Position numbers and translations under genes: made by a program
In this document: positions 18,537-26,162 of the stretch, piece by piece
How the letters are laid out: each line of letters starts with the position of its first letter
Numbering within the stretch: the stretch's first letter is position 1
The notes under the pieces: model-generated
The model's database searches: none
Told to the model about the DNA's origin: nothing
Seen by the model: the letters and a program-made list of their open reading frames with translations, nothing else
NCBI RefSeq assembly: GCF_003336805.1
Contig: NZ_QFWJ01000003.1
Location: 62,001-126,000 of the forward strand
From: Marinospirillum perlucidum
GTDB taxonomy: Bacteria; Pseudomonadota; Gammaproteobacteria; Pseudomonadales; Halomonadaceae
DNA length: 64,000 nucleotides
Direction of reading: 5' to 3'

Positions 18537-18555
18537 GTATGAAGCTCAAAACTAG
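17512..18555 (+). CDS. TRAP transporter substrate-binding protein DctP, copy 2
   Basis: 347 residues, identical to copy 1 except for the last few residues (REYEAQN here). It has the same signal peptide, the same ligand-binding domains and the same ribosome site. It sits directly before dctQ (10 bases from stop to ATG) and so is the copy in the ancestral position; copy 1 looks like the added one. Two identical binding proteins would raise periplasmic binding capacity rather than widen specificity. A false duplication by assembly is possible, though the unique spacer and the different ends argue against a simple artefact. Confidence 0.93.
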   Translation: MKNLGTQVKTLAAASLLTVGLAGTSVATASTTLVVGTWMPPSNPMNTVVWPTWAEWVEEATDGRVEVKIEHDLGHPRTYFQLVEDGVINAGWSYHGYIPGRFNLPMAVEQPGMGVNAEAASAALWDVHQEHFAQANEYQGLELLALLTHGPGQLHTREPIENLDDLENKRIRSGGGVQAELAERLDVTPVSAPGSRVYEMLQQGVIDGVFMPAQEQRSLRLNEVAPNLTVFPGGMYLGSFAMFIDPYFMESLDPEDAEAIRSVSGRQLSILAGQAWDEADEQGLEYAREEGVNVVVLEEDDAMVQEFRELTEGMDQQWIDSVTAEGVDAAQALEDLRRIAREYEAQN

Positions 18556-18564
18556 GAGTTGAAA

Positions 18565-19083
18565 ATGTCATTTGTTGCCTGGTTGAAGGCTCATTATGAC
18601 GAGAAGGGGCCGGCCCGCTGGCTGGCCTTTCTACTCGAACTGATTGCAGCCGTCATGCTGATGGGGCTGATGCTCCTGACCTGCATCGATGTGGCCGGTC
18701 GTTACCTGTTCAATAATCCGGTACCGGGTGCAATTGAGCTGACCCAGATCGGCTTGGCGATCATGGTCTTTGCGGCCATGCCGGTAGTGACCTGGCGCGG
18801 TGGGCATATTGTGGTCGATCTGCTGGATCGCTATCTGCCCACGGGGTTGGTGAAATTCCTGTCCCTGGTGGCGGCCCTGGTGATGTCGGTTTCCTTCTAT
18901 TTTCTGGGAACCCGGATTTATGAGCTGGGCGAGCGCTCCATCCGTCGTGGTGAGGTGACCGAATTCCTGGGTATCTCCAGTGGCTACGTGGTGCAGTATA
19001 TTGCCCTGATGAGCTGGGCAACCGCAGCCGGGATGATCACCTACGGGATCTATCGCATCCTCTTTCAAGACCCCTCCAAATAG
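18565..19083 (+). CDS. TRAP transporter small permease DctQ
   Basis: 172 residues with four predicted membrane helices; the CIDVAGRYLFNNPVPGAIELTQ segment is the typical DctQ signature. It pairs with the large permease encoded next. The ATG at 18565 was chosen because an AGGAG sequence ends six bases before it; an in-frame TTG at 18559 overlaps that site. It is co-transcribed with both dctP copies and dctM. Confidence 0.93.
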   Translation: MSFVAWLKAHYDEKGPARWLAFLLELIAAVMLMGLMLLTCIDVAGRYLFNNPVPGAIELTQIGLAIMVFAAMPVVTWRGGHIVVDLLDRYLPTGLVKFLSLVAALVMSVSFYFLGTRIYELGERSIRRGEVTEFLGISSGYVVQYIALMSWATAAGMITYGIYRILFQDPSK

Positions 19084-19104
19084 AATCCAAAACGAGTATT
19101 CATT

Positions 19105-20433
19105 ATGTCAGTCTTGCTGATCGGCTTTGCTGTTCTTCTTTTCCTGATCGTATTCGTGCGGATGCCGATCGCATTCGCCATGGGCTTGGTGGGCTTTTTT
19201 GGCTTTGCTGTCATGATGGGGTTGAGCTGGGACAATCTGGATTCCTATCGTTGGGTCGGGGTTTTGTCCATGGCTTCCAACCGGGTGGTCAGCACCGTCC
19301 AGAACTACAGCCTGTCAGTGATCCCCCTGTTTATTCTGATGGGCAACCTGGTGATGCGCTCCGGGTTGTCGCATGAACTCTATCAAGCTTCCAATGCCTT
19401 TTTGGGACACCGCAAGGGTGGCCTGGCCATGGCTACGGTCGTCGCCTGTGGTGGTTTCTCGGCCATCAGTGGTTCCAGCCTGGCGACTTCAGCGACCATG
19501 TCCCGCGTGGCCATGCCGCCTATGCGCAAGTATGGCTACAATGATTCCCTGGCTGCTGCCACTATCGCTGCTGGTGGTTCCCTGGGTATCCTGATTCCAC
19601 CCAGTGTGATCCTGGTGGTTTATGGTTTGCTGACTGAAACCAGTATTCGTGAACTCTTTGCTGCCGGTTTCCTGCCCGGTCTTCTGGGTGTGGCCCTTTA
19701 TCTGGCGGCCGTTCGTTATGTGGTCTGGCGCAATCCGGCGGCTGGTCCTGCCGGTGAAAAAACCAGCTGGAAAGAACGCTTTCAGGCCCTGCGTGGTGTC
19801 ATCGGTGTTTTGGGTCTTTTCGTTCTGGTGATGGGTGGTATCTACCTGGGGGTTTTCACTCCCACGGAAGCAGCCGGTATCGGTGCCGGGGGCGCTTTTG
19901 TGATTGCCCTGCTGCGTAAATCCCTGACCTGGAGCAGCCTCTTTGACACCCTTTCGGATACAGCACGTACTTCGGTCATGCTTTTTGCCGTGGTCATCGG
20001 TGCCCTGATTTTCTCCGACTTTGTTAACCGGGCCGGTCTACCCGACATGCTGCTGGGTTTTGTCACCTCCCTGGATGTTGCTCCTATTGTGGTCATCCTG
20101 GCAATTATGGGGATTTACCTGCTGCTGGGTATGGTCTTTGAGAGCCTGTCGATGATGCTTTTGACCATCCCCATTTTCTATCCGGTTGTTGCCAGCCTGG
20201 GCTTTGATCTGGTCTGGTTCGGCATTGTGGTAGTGATTGCCATCGAAATCAGTCTGATAACGCCACCGGTGGGGATGAATGTCTTCGTACTCAGTGCCGT
20301 TATACGCGATATCAAGACAGGCACTATCTTCAAGGGGGTGACTCCCTTCTGGTTTGCCGACATTATCCGTTTGCTGCTGGTGCTTTTCGTGGCCCAGATA
20401 GCACTTTTCCTGCCCGAACTCCTGTATCGCTAG
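19105..20433 (+). CDS. TRAP transporter large permease DctM
   Basis: 442 residues with about twelve membrane helices. DctM features include IPLFILMGNLVMRSGLS, the ACGGFSAISGSSLATSATMS segment and ITPPVGMNVFVL near the end. It is the channel-forming, sodium-coupled subunit that works with DctP and DctQ. It ends 47 bases before a UspA gene, as in several TRAP operons such as teaABCD of Halomonas. Confidence 0.94.
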   Translation: MSVLLIGFAVLLFLIVFVRMPIAFAMGLVGFFGFAVMMGLSWDNLDSYRWVGVLSMASNRVVSTVQNYSLSVIPLFILMGNLVMRSGLSHELYQASNAFLGHRKGGLAMATVVACGGFSAISGSSLATSATMSRVAMPPMRKYGYNDSLAAATIAAGGSLGILIPPSVILVVYGLLTETSIRELFAAGFLPGLLGVALYLAAVRYVVWRNPAAGPAGEKTSWKERFQALRGVIGVLGLFVLVMGGIYLGVFTPTEAAGIGAGGAFVIALLRKSLTWSSLFDTLSDTARTSVMLFAVVIGALIFSDFVNRAGLPDMLLGFVTSLDVAPIVVILAIMGIYLLLGMVFESLSMMLLTIPIFYPVVASLGFDLVWFGIVVVIAIEISLITPPVGMNVFVLSAVIRDIKTGTIFKGVTPFWFADIIRLLLVLFVAQIALFLPELLYR

Positions 20434-20480
20434 GGATGGGAAGAAGTACAGACTAACTGCCAAAGGCAGGAGGAATAATT

Positions 20481-20975
20481 ATGCTGTCCGATTTTCGCAA
20501 GATTCTCTATGTGTCTGATCTGGAAGCTGGCTCACGGCCAGCCTTCCGGGCTGCGGTGAGTCTCTGCAGTCACTATGATTCCAAGATCACCTACCTCCAT
20601 GTCATCGAGTCCCTCTCGGGAACAGCTCGCAGCGTATTGAGTAACATGATGGAAAAGCAGGATATGGAAGGTATGCTGCAGGAAGGCATCGCCAAGCTGA
20701 GAGACAAGGTGGCCGGTCGCCTGGAGCGCTTTTGCCAGCAGGAGCTGGAAGACCAGGACAAGCTGACACCGGAACAGGTCGATGTGCGGGTTGAAGAGGG
20801 CACGCCCTGGAAGGCAATTCTGCGGGTCGCAGATGAAATGGATGCGGATGTGATTGTGATGGGAACGCGCAAGCATTCCACCCTGGGTGAGATTTTTGTC
20901 GGCTCAACGGCGGGGAAAACCCTGCATCACTCCAAACGCCCGATTCTGATCGTGCCCCTGAATGATGAAGAATAA
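20481..20975 (+). CDS. Universal stress protein UspA family, TRAP-associated
   Basis: 164 residues with one Usp domain: the start FRKILYVSDLEAGSRPAF, the THKI-type strand, and the nucleotide-binding end VIVMGTRKHSTLGEIFVGSTAGKTLHHSKRPILIVPL with the G-2x-G-9x-G(S/T) pattern of ATP-binding members. It has a strong AGGAGG site and lies at the end of the hpaF-dctPPQM operon. TeaD, a Usp protein in the ectoine TRAP operon of Halomonas, restrains its transporter; a similar regulatory role here is inference. Confidence 0.88.
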   Translation: MLSDFRKILYVSDLEAGSRPAFRAAVSLCSHYDSKITYLHVIESLSGTARSVLSNMMEKQDMEGMLQEGIAKLRDKVAGRLERFCQQELEDQDKLTPEQVDVRVEEGTPWKAILRVADEMDADVIVMGTRKHSTLGEIFVGSTAGKTLHHSKRPILIVPLNDEE

Positions 20976-20986
20976 TAGCAAAGGCC

Positions 20987-21427
20987 TTAACCTTTGCTGA
21001 GTTCCTGTAGATACTCGGCTGCGCTTTCGGCCAGCTGGGTATCTTCGGCTTCACTGGCTCCGGATATACCCAGAGCGCCCACCTGAATCTCGCCTAATTT
21101 CAACGGCACCCCACCACCAAAAAAGGCCAGTCCTTCTTGCAGCGGCAGACCGGTTTTGGCACCGGGCGACACCTTGTCAAAGCGTTCATCCCAAAGATGA
21201 GTCGGGGTGGAAAAAGCCAGCGCCGTACGCGCCTTGCGCAGGGCAATCTCCTGGCTGGGTTCCGGAGCCGAGTCCATTTTAAGACGCAGGATTGCCAGAC
21301 CACTGGCATCCAGAAGCGTCAGGGCGATGTCTTTGCCCAGGTGCTCAGCCTCTTCAAGAACTCGATCAGCAAGCAGGCGAGCTGCTTTTAAATTAAGGCT
21401 GGTGGTTTGCCGAGTTAATGAGTGCAT
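20987..21427 (-). CDS. GlcG/HbpS-like (DUF336) protein linked to hpaR
   Basis: 146 residues with the GlcG/HbpS pattern: ADRVLEEAEHLGKDIALTLLDASG, IALRKARTAL, an FFGGGVPL turn and VGALGISGASEAEDTQLAE. Members of the family bind haem or sit in catabolic operons with no known reaction. The ATG at 21427 starts 9 bases after the hpaR stop; a TTG start at 21439 would overlap that stop. It converges on the uspA gene with an 11-base gap. Its role in HPA use is unknown; it could be a sensor or a chaperone-like helper. Confidence 0.8.
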   Translation of the reverse strand: MHSLTRQTTSLNLKAARLLADRVLEEAEHLGKDIALTLLDASGLAILRLKMDSAPEPSQEIALRKARTALAFSTPTHLWDERFDKVSPGAKTGLPLQEGLAFFGGGVPLKLGEIQVGALGISGASEAEDTQLAESAAEYLQELSKG

Positions 21428-21435
21428 ATTAATTT

Positions 21436-21867
21436 TCAATTCTTTCCAGGTTTGATTTGCGAGAGTTTATTCAAGAGTTCGCTTAACTGATCCATGTTTT
21501 CCTGGGTAAATTGGCGACTGATTTCCTGATAACGACTTTCCAGCAGGGGAGAAACTCGCTCAAACATTTCCTCGGCCTTGGGCGTTAAACTGATTAATAC
21601 CCGGCGTTGGTCTTCAGGTGAACGTCGCCGCTGGATATAGTCCTGCTGTTCCAGACGACTGATAATACCCGTCAGACTGGGACTGAGAATGCAGCAGAAA
21701 TCAGCCAGTTGTTTGGATTCCAATTCCTGGTGTTCTGCCAGAGCCCGGATGATGCGCCACTGCTGCTCTGTAAGGGGAATCTCTTGCAAGAGGGGGCGGA
21801 AAAAATTCATGGTGACTTCCCGCGCTTTGAGTAATTTCAGCGGCAAGGATTCTTCGTATTTACGCAT
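21436..21867 (-). CDS. hpaR: HpaR, MarR-type repressor of homoprotocatechuate catabolism
   Basis: 143 residues with a MarR winged helix: LTEQQWRIIRALAEH, LSPSLTGIISRLEQQDYIQR and SPEDQRRVLISLT. The whole length fits HpaR of E. coli (shared SLPL-LLKAREVTMNFFRPL start and QFTQENMDQLSELL helix). HpaR represses the meta-cleavage genes until HPA or homoprotocatechuate binds. The repeated palindrome at 9827, 15761 and 29398 is the likely operator. The gene forms a two-gene unit with the GlcG-like gene. Confidence 0.9.
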   Translation of the reverse strand: MRKYEESLPLKLLKAREVTMNFFRPLLQEIPLTEQQWRIIRALAEHQELESKQLADFCCILSPSLTGIISRLEQQDYIQRRRSPEDQRRVLISLTPKAEEMFERVSPLLESRYQEISRQFTQENMDQLSELLNKLSQIKPGKN

Positions 21868-22049
21868 GGGCTCTAGTATTAAATGTCTGACGTTTAGCTG
21901 GGCCAGAAAAGTGAAATTTAATCAGGGTTAAAGCGCCCAATTTTAGCCTTTTATGAGAGATTGATAAAGGTTTGGTGACTCCTGAGTCAGGCATTTTTAT
22001 TGGCTTTTTCAGGACTGGGTGACTTATTGAGCAGTCATTCTTTTTAAAT

Positions 22050-23381
22050 TTATTTTATTCCTGTAAGCTCTAAAAAATATAGCAATAATATGGTGAAGCC
22101 AAGCAGTCCCAGCGAATAAATCAGATTGTTTTTTACCAGGAAGACCGCGCGGGCATGAAACCTGGCTTGCAGGATAAAATTTACCCCGCTAAAGGCACTG
22201 CCGGACATGGACAGTGAGGTAGCAGCAATATAGGCCAGGGCCATGAGGGTGGGGGTTGTGGTGACCTCGGCCAGCAAACCGGCAAAGATGGCTACCAGGG
22301 CAAACTGATGAATACCGGCATAGGCCAAAACCACGATAGTGACCAGTACCAGGGAGGCCACGCTGGCATTGGTTTCGGCAACTGGCAGACTGACTAAACC
22401 GACCTGAATGCAAGCCTTGACCCCGGCTGCCAGAAAACCGGCACAGAGAAAGAGCGCCACTTCAGCTCGGGCATCGGCAAGTTTTTCCTGAAGATGTTGC
22501 ACAAAAGCTTGGCCTGCCTGAAGAGGCCCGGAACGCCAGGTTAGCAGTGTCAGAGGAGTCAGGATAGCAAGCAGGGAGACCAGTCCTATCGTGGGCTCTT
22601 GGGGCCAGAGCCAGTGGGCCAGCAAAATGCTGGCGACCAGAGTCAAGGGTAGCAAAAGCGTCTCGGGTGTCAGTGGATAGCCGGAATAGCGCGCCAGTTG
22701 GCGTGGATAACGCAGGCGCAGATCTATCCCGGTAAGGACCAACCCTGTAGCGGCTAGCAGGAGCGCCGGTGGGTAGATACTCCCCAATTGACTGCCAGGC
22801 ACCTGCTCCAGCACCAGCGGCAGGATGCTTAAAAAAGGTGACCAGATCACCGCCAGACTGAAGCCGCGAGCTACGATGATTTGCGATAGTGGCGGCAGGC
22901 GCTGGCCACGTTTAAGCTGCTCGCCAACCAGTAGCATTGAAGAAAAGTTGGCCACTGAAGAAAAGATATGCATGCCGCCCAGGGTCCAGAGGGCATTGGC
23001 CGGACCGGGTTGCTGTTGGGAGCGATGAAGCTGAGTGCTCAAGCGGATAAAATTGACCGCAGCCAGGAGCATTGCCAATTTCAGATGTTCTTCCAGCAGG
23101 CGCAATAAACTGACCTGGGAGCCAGCCTGCCAGGCCCAGCTGGCAAAACCCAATCCCACCAAAAATAGCACCAGAATCTGGATTTTCTGTTTACGCTTGA
23201 GACGGGCATATTCCAGCAGTACAAAAGCCCAGGCAGTGAGGGTTGCTGGCTGGATAAAATCCAGGTGGGTCAGGGTGGAAATCAGGGCCAAAATCAGGGT
23301 GGTAAATAACAACCAGCCGGATAGGCCCAGCAGGGCCGAGGATTGATAGCCTCGTTGAAGTTTGGCCATTAACAAGTTCAC
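22050..23381 (-). CDS. Unrecognised polytopic membrane protein, possibly ion-transporter superfamily
   Basis: 443 residues, very hydrophobic, about ten to twelve membrane helices. The product is not recognised with certainty. The later half carries GIHQFALVAIFAGLL and an SMSGSAFSGVNFILQARF stretch, the kind of Pro/Gly-Ser re-entrant pattern seen in ion-transporter superfamily carriers (CitMHS, ArsB-like), so a secondary carrier is likely. A GTG start at 23381 is favoured by an AGGAG site six bases upstream; an ATG lies four codons later. It follows hpaA on the same strand, and repeat copy 2 forms its leader. It might transport an HPA-related acid. Confidence 0.7.
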   Translation of the reverse strand: MNLLMAKLQRGYQSSALLGLSGWLLFTTLILALISTLTHLDFIQPATLTAWAFVLLEYARLKRKQKIQILVLFLVGLGFASWAWQAGSQVSLLRLLEEHLKLAMLLAAVNFIRLSTQLHRSQQQPGPANALWTLGGMHIFSSVANFSSMLLVGEQLKRGQRLPPLSQIIVARGFSLAVIWSPFLSILPLVLEQVPGSQLGSIYPPALLLAATGLVLTGIDLRLRYPRQLARYSGYPLTPETLLLPLTLVASILLAHWLWPQEPTIGLVSLLAILTPLTLLTWRSGPLQAGQAFVQHLQEKLADARAEVALFLCAGFLAAGVKACIQVGLVSLPVAETNASVASLVLVTIVVLAYAGIHQFALVAIFAGLLAEVTTTPTLMALAYIAATSLSMSGSAFSGVNFILQARFHARAVFLVKNNLIYSLGLLGFTILLLYFLELTGIK

Positions 23382-23394
23382 ACCGGACTCCTAG

Positions 23395-23534
23395 GAAACC
23401 TCTGATTAACTACTGTGCTTGGTGATACTGCGTTGAAATTGACCTCAAAATGCTCATTTACTTTATGTAAACTCCGCTTTCTCGGCCAATTTCGCCTTGC
23501 TTGACCTGCGCTCGTGACGTTGATCGGAGGCATC
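23395..23534. repeat. Small inverted-repeat element, copy 2, flanked by CTAG (MITE-like)
   Basis: 140 bases related to 9438-9576. The left end GAAACCTCTGATTAAC and the reverse complement of the right end GATGCCTCCGATCAAC agree at 12 of 16 positions. The element is flanked on both sides by CTAG (23391-23394 and 23535-23538), as expected for a 4-base target duplication. The right-hand CTAG supplies the hpaA stop codon, and the left end lies 13 bases before the GTG of the downstream membrane-protein gene, so the element forms the spacer between the two genes. Confidence 0.82.
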
Positions 23535-24443
23535 CTAGTTTTGCGACTGTCGGTATTGTTGGGTAGTCAGGCCGGTGTTGCGTTTGAAAAAGCGCGAAAA
23601 ATAGGCAGGATCGCTAAAGCCGAGCTGATAGCAGATTTCACTGCTGGAAAGATTACTGAAGGTTAAGAGTCGCTTGGCTTCCTGCAGCAGGCGGTCGTGG
23701 ATAATCTTTTTGGGTGAGCGGTTGGCAATGCGCTGGCAAATTTGATGCAGGCGGCTTTCGGAAATGCCCAGTTCTGAGGTGTAGGCGCGCAGTTGCCAGT
23801 GATGCTGGTAGTGCTCCTGTATCAGGTTGGAGAACTGGCGGAAAAAGCGGAGATCATCATTATTGACCGAGGTGCTGGCCGTCCCACGATTGGAAAGGCG
23901 GCTGATCTGGATGAGTAGCAGGCGCACCAGGGTCTGCAGGGTCAACTGCTTGGCCGGATAATCATGATTCCATTCCCGCCCCAGGGCTTCCAGGGTATGC
24001 ACGATCAGCCCCCAGTGAGCGGTTTCCTCGGCATCCAGGTCTTCCAGCGACAGGCTGAGTTCTTGATTGAGTTGGGTCTCCAGCTGCTGCTGAAGGCCGT
24101 CGCGTAGCAGATGCCAGATAATCGATTGATGCAGAGTAAGCACATGCCCGCAGGCATCCGGCGAGGTCAAAAAGGAATGCGGCACCGAGGGCGGCGTTAG
24201 TACCAGCGTGGGCCCCTGGCTGGAATAGATCTTGTCATCGATGTGAAAGCGCACTTCACCGCGATCGATATAGTGGATTTGCAAATACTGGGCATGGCGA
24301 TGAACGGGCATATCCCGGCCAAAAAAGACCGCCAGATTCTCCAGGACATCATAATGAATCGGCGCATCCAGATAGCGCCGGTCATAATCCTGCCCAAGGA
24401 TGATATTGGGTATCCACTCGTTCTGATCCATAGGCCTGATCAT
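23535..24443 (-). CDS. hpaA: HpaA, AraC-type activator of 4-hydroxyphenylacetate catabolism
   Basis: 302 residues. The N-terminal cupin domain resembles E. coli HpaA (HYDVLENLAVFFGRDMPVHRHAQYLQIHY, LVLTPPSVPHSF, GHVLTLHQSIIW). The C-terminal AraC helix-turn-helix pair lies about residues 200-298, with ESRLHQICQRIANRSPKKII and ICYQLGFSDPAYFSRFFKR. In E. coli HpaA activates the hydroxylase operon in answer to HPA. Here the most fitting target is the C2-C1 operon, which lacks the HpaR-type palindrome; this is inference. The gene lies between two copies of the same repeat element. Confidence 0.9.
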   Translation of the reverse strand: MIRPMDQNEWIPNIILGQDYDRRYLDAPIHYDVLENLAVFFGRDMPVHRHAQYLQIHYIDRGEVRFHIDDKIYSSQGPTLVLTPPSVPHSFLTSPDACGHVLTLHQSIIWHLLRDGLQQQLETQLNQELSLSLEDLDAEETAHWGLIVHTLEALGREWNHDYPAKQLTLQTLVRLLLIQISRLSNRGTASTSVNNDDLRFFRQFSNLIQEHYQHHWQLRAYTSELGISESRLHQICQRIANRSPKKIIHDRLLQEAKRLLTFSNLSSSEICYQLGFSDPAYFSRFFKRNTGLTTQQYRQSQN

Positions 24444-24480
24444 AAAGCACGGAGGTTAAAAAAGGGAAAAACACACCTTG

Positions 24481-24528
24481 GGATGCCTCTGATTAACTAG
24501 TGCACTCATCAAGTTAATCCAAGGTTCC
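24481..24528. repeat. Small inverted-repeat element, copy 3 (internally deleted)
   Basis: The left end GGATGCCTCTGATTAACTA joins a right end resembling copy 1 (ACTCATCAAGTTAATCCAAGGTTCC against GCTCATCACGTTAATCAGAAGTTCC in shorter parts), with about 90 bases of the middle missing. It lies 38 bases upstream of hpaA, so hpaA stands between this copy and copy 2. Confidence 0.65.
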
Positions 24529-24559
24529 CCAGGCTTCTAAGTGTTCTTCCCTTACGGGA

Positions 24560-24583
24560 GCAACCCGCTTTAATGCGGGTTGC
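24560..24583 (-). terminator. Hairpin behind hpaE
   Basis: A perfect 9-base stem, GCAACCCGC (24560-24568) with GCGGGTTGC (24575-24583), around a 6-base loop, 27 bases after the hpaE stop. No T-run follows on the minus strand, so it may be a partial terminator or a 3' end stabiliser separating hpaHIGE from hpaA. Confidence 0.5.
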
Positions 24584-24609
24584 CGGTCAATCACAATAAA
24601 AACTTGCGA

Positions 24610-26145
24610 TTAACGCTTACCCAGGGTGGGAACCCGATGGGTGCCGTGGGCGACACAGACGTTTTTGGTTTCCATGTAGAAATCAAAACTCCAGTCGCCA
24701 CCGTCACGGCCAATGCCGGACATCTTGATGCCACCAAAAGGCGAAGGCAGGTTGCGGTTGTTCTCGGAGTTAACCCAGAGCATACCCGCTTCGACATGCT
24801 TGGCCATACGCATGGCACGACCGGTATTTTCCGTCCAGATATATCCGGAGAGGCCATACTCGGTGTCATTGGCGATGGCAATGGCTTCTTCTTCGCTATC
24901 GAAGGTAATGGCTGTCAGAACCGGACCAAAGATCTCTTCCTGGGCGATGCGCATCTTGTTGTTGGCTTCAGTGAAGAGAGTTGGCTCCAGGTAGTTGCCC
25001 GCAGGGTCGATCTGGTTGCGCGCTTCTTCGATACGCTTGCCACCCACGGCAATCTTGGCACCATCATCCTTGGCGATATCAAAGTAGCTGAGCACCTTGT
25101 TGTAGTGCTCGGTGTGAACCAGTGGACCAACTTCTGTTTCCGGGTCGAGGGAATGACCCACGCGCAGGTTGCGAACGCGCTCTTCCAAGGCAGCAAGGAA
25201 TTTGTCGCGGATACCGCTCTGGATCAGCAGACGACTGGAAGAAGTACAACGCTGGCCATTGAGGCTGTAAATCATGAAGACAACCGCATCCAGCGCGCGT
25301 TCGAAATCGGCATCATCAAAAACAATCACCGGGTTCTTGCCACCCAGCTCAAAGTGCATCCGCTTGAGGGTATCGGCACCCTGGCGCATGACATGGGAGC
25401 CGGTGGCGGATTCACCCACCAGAGCTACCGCCTTGATGGCGGGGTGTTCGGTCATGCGCTTGCCAACGCTTTCACCAAAGCCGTTGACCATGTTCCAAAC
25501 GCCCTTGGGCAGAACTTCATCGGCAATCTCGGCCAGGATGCGGGCACTCAGCGGGGTCAGTTCCGCTGGCTTGTGTACCACGGTACAGCCGGCAGCCAGG
25601 GCGGGAGCAATCTTCCAGGTGGAGAGCATGAAAGGCGTGTTCCAGGGGGTAATAATGCCCACGGGACCGATGGCCTTGCGGATGGTGAAGTTGGTGTGCT
25701 CTTGCTGGTGCAGAGCCTGACCATCCTGGGCTTCAGGTGCCTTGTCGGCAAAGAAGCGGAAGTTGGCGGCACCGCGCTCAGCTGCTTTTTTCATAAAGCG
25801 GATGGGCTGACCGCAATCCATGGATTCCACCAGGGCGATTTCATCGGCGCGCTCGACCAGGCGATCGGCGAACTTGTTGAGCAGGCGCTTGCGCTCTGCA
25901 CCCGGGGTAGCGGCCCAGCTTTCAAAGGCATCCTGAGCGGCCTGACAGGCGGCATCCATGTCGGCGGTGCTGCCGGCCATGATTTTACCGATGGAGGTGT
26001 TGTCGATCGGCGTGATGTTGTCGTATTCCTGGCCACCCTGACCCAGGGTGAATTCACCATTGATGTAATGGCCAAAGGTGCTGCTCTTAAAGCGTTCCAG
26101 GTACTGCTGGGCACGTTCCAGATTGCTGCTGAGAGTTTCGCTCAT
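24610..26145 (-). CDS. hpaE: 5-carboxymethyl-2-hydroxymuconic semialdehyde dehydrogenase
   Basis: HpaE oxidises the ring-cleavage product to 5-carboxymethyl-2-hydroxymuconate with NAD. The protein has 511 residues with the full aldehyde dehydrogenase fold: GIITPWNTPFMLSTWK, the ELGGKNPVIVFDDADFE block and the catalytic Cys in LNGQRCTSSSRLL. The ending NVCVAHGTHRVPTLGK is typical of HpaE. It is the last gene of the operon hpaH-hpaI-hpaG1-hpaG2-hpaE, 17 bases after hpaG2. Confidence 0.95.
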   Translation of the reverse strand: MSETLSSNLERAQQYLERFKSSTFGHYINGEFTLGQGGQEYDNITPIDNTSIGKIMAGSTADMDAACQAAQDAFESWAATPGAERKRLLNKFADRLVERADEIALVESMDCGQPIRFMKKAAERGAANFRFFADKAPEAQDGQALHQQEHTNFTIRKAIGPVGIITPWNTPFMLSTWKIAPALAAGCTVVHKPAELTPLSARILAEIADEVLPKGVWNMVNGFGESVGKRMTEHPAIKAVALVGESATGSHVMRQGADTLKRMHFELGGKNPVIVFDDADFERALDAVVFMIYSLNGQRCTSSSRLLIQSGIRDKFLAALEERVRNLRVGHSLDPETEVGPLVHTEHYNKVLSYFDIAKDDGAKIAVGGKRIEEARNQIDPAGNYLEPTLFTEANNKMRIAQEEIFGPVLTAITFDSEEEAIAIANDTEYGLSGYIWTENTGRAMRMAKHVEAGMLWVNSENNRNLPSPFGGIKMSGIGRDGGDWSFDFYMETKNVCVAHGTHRVPTLGKR

Positions 26146-26162
26146 TGTTTTTCTCCTGCAAC

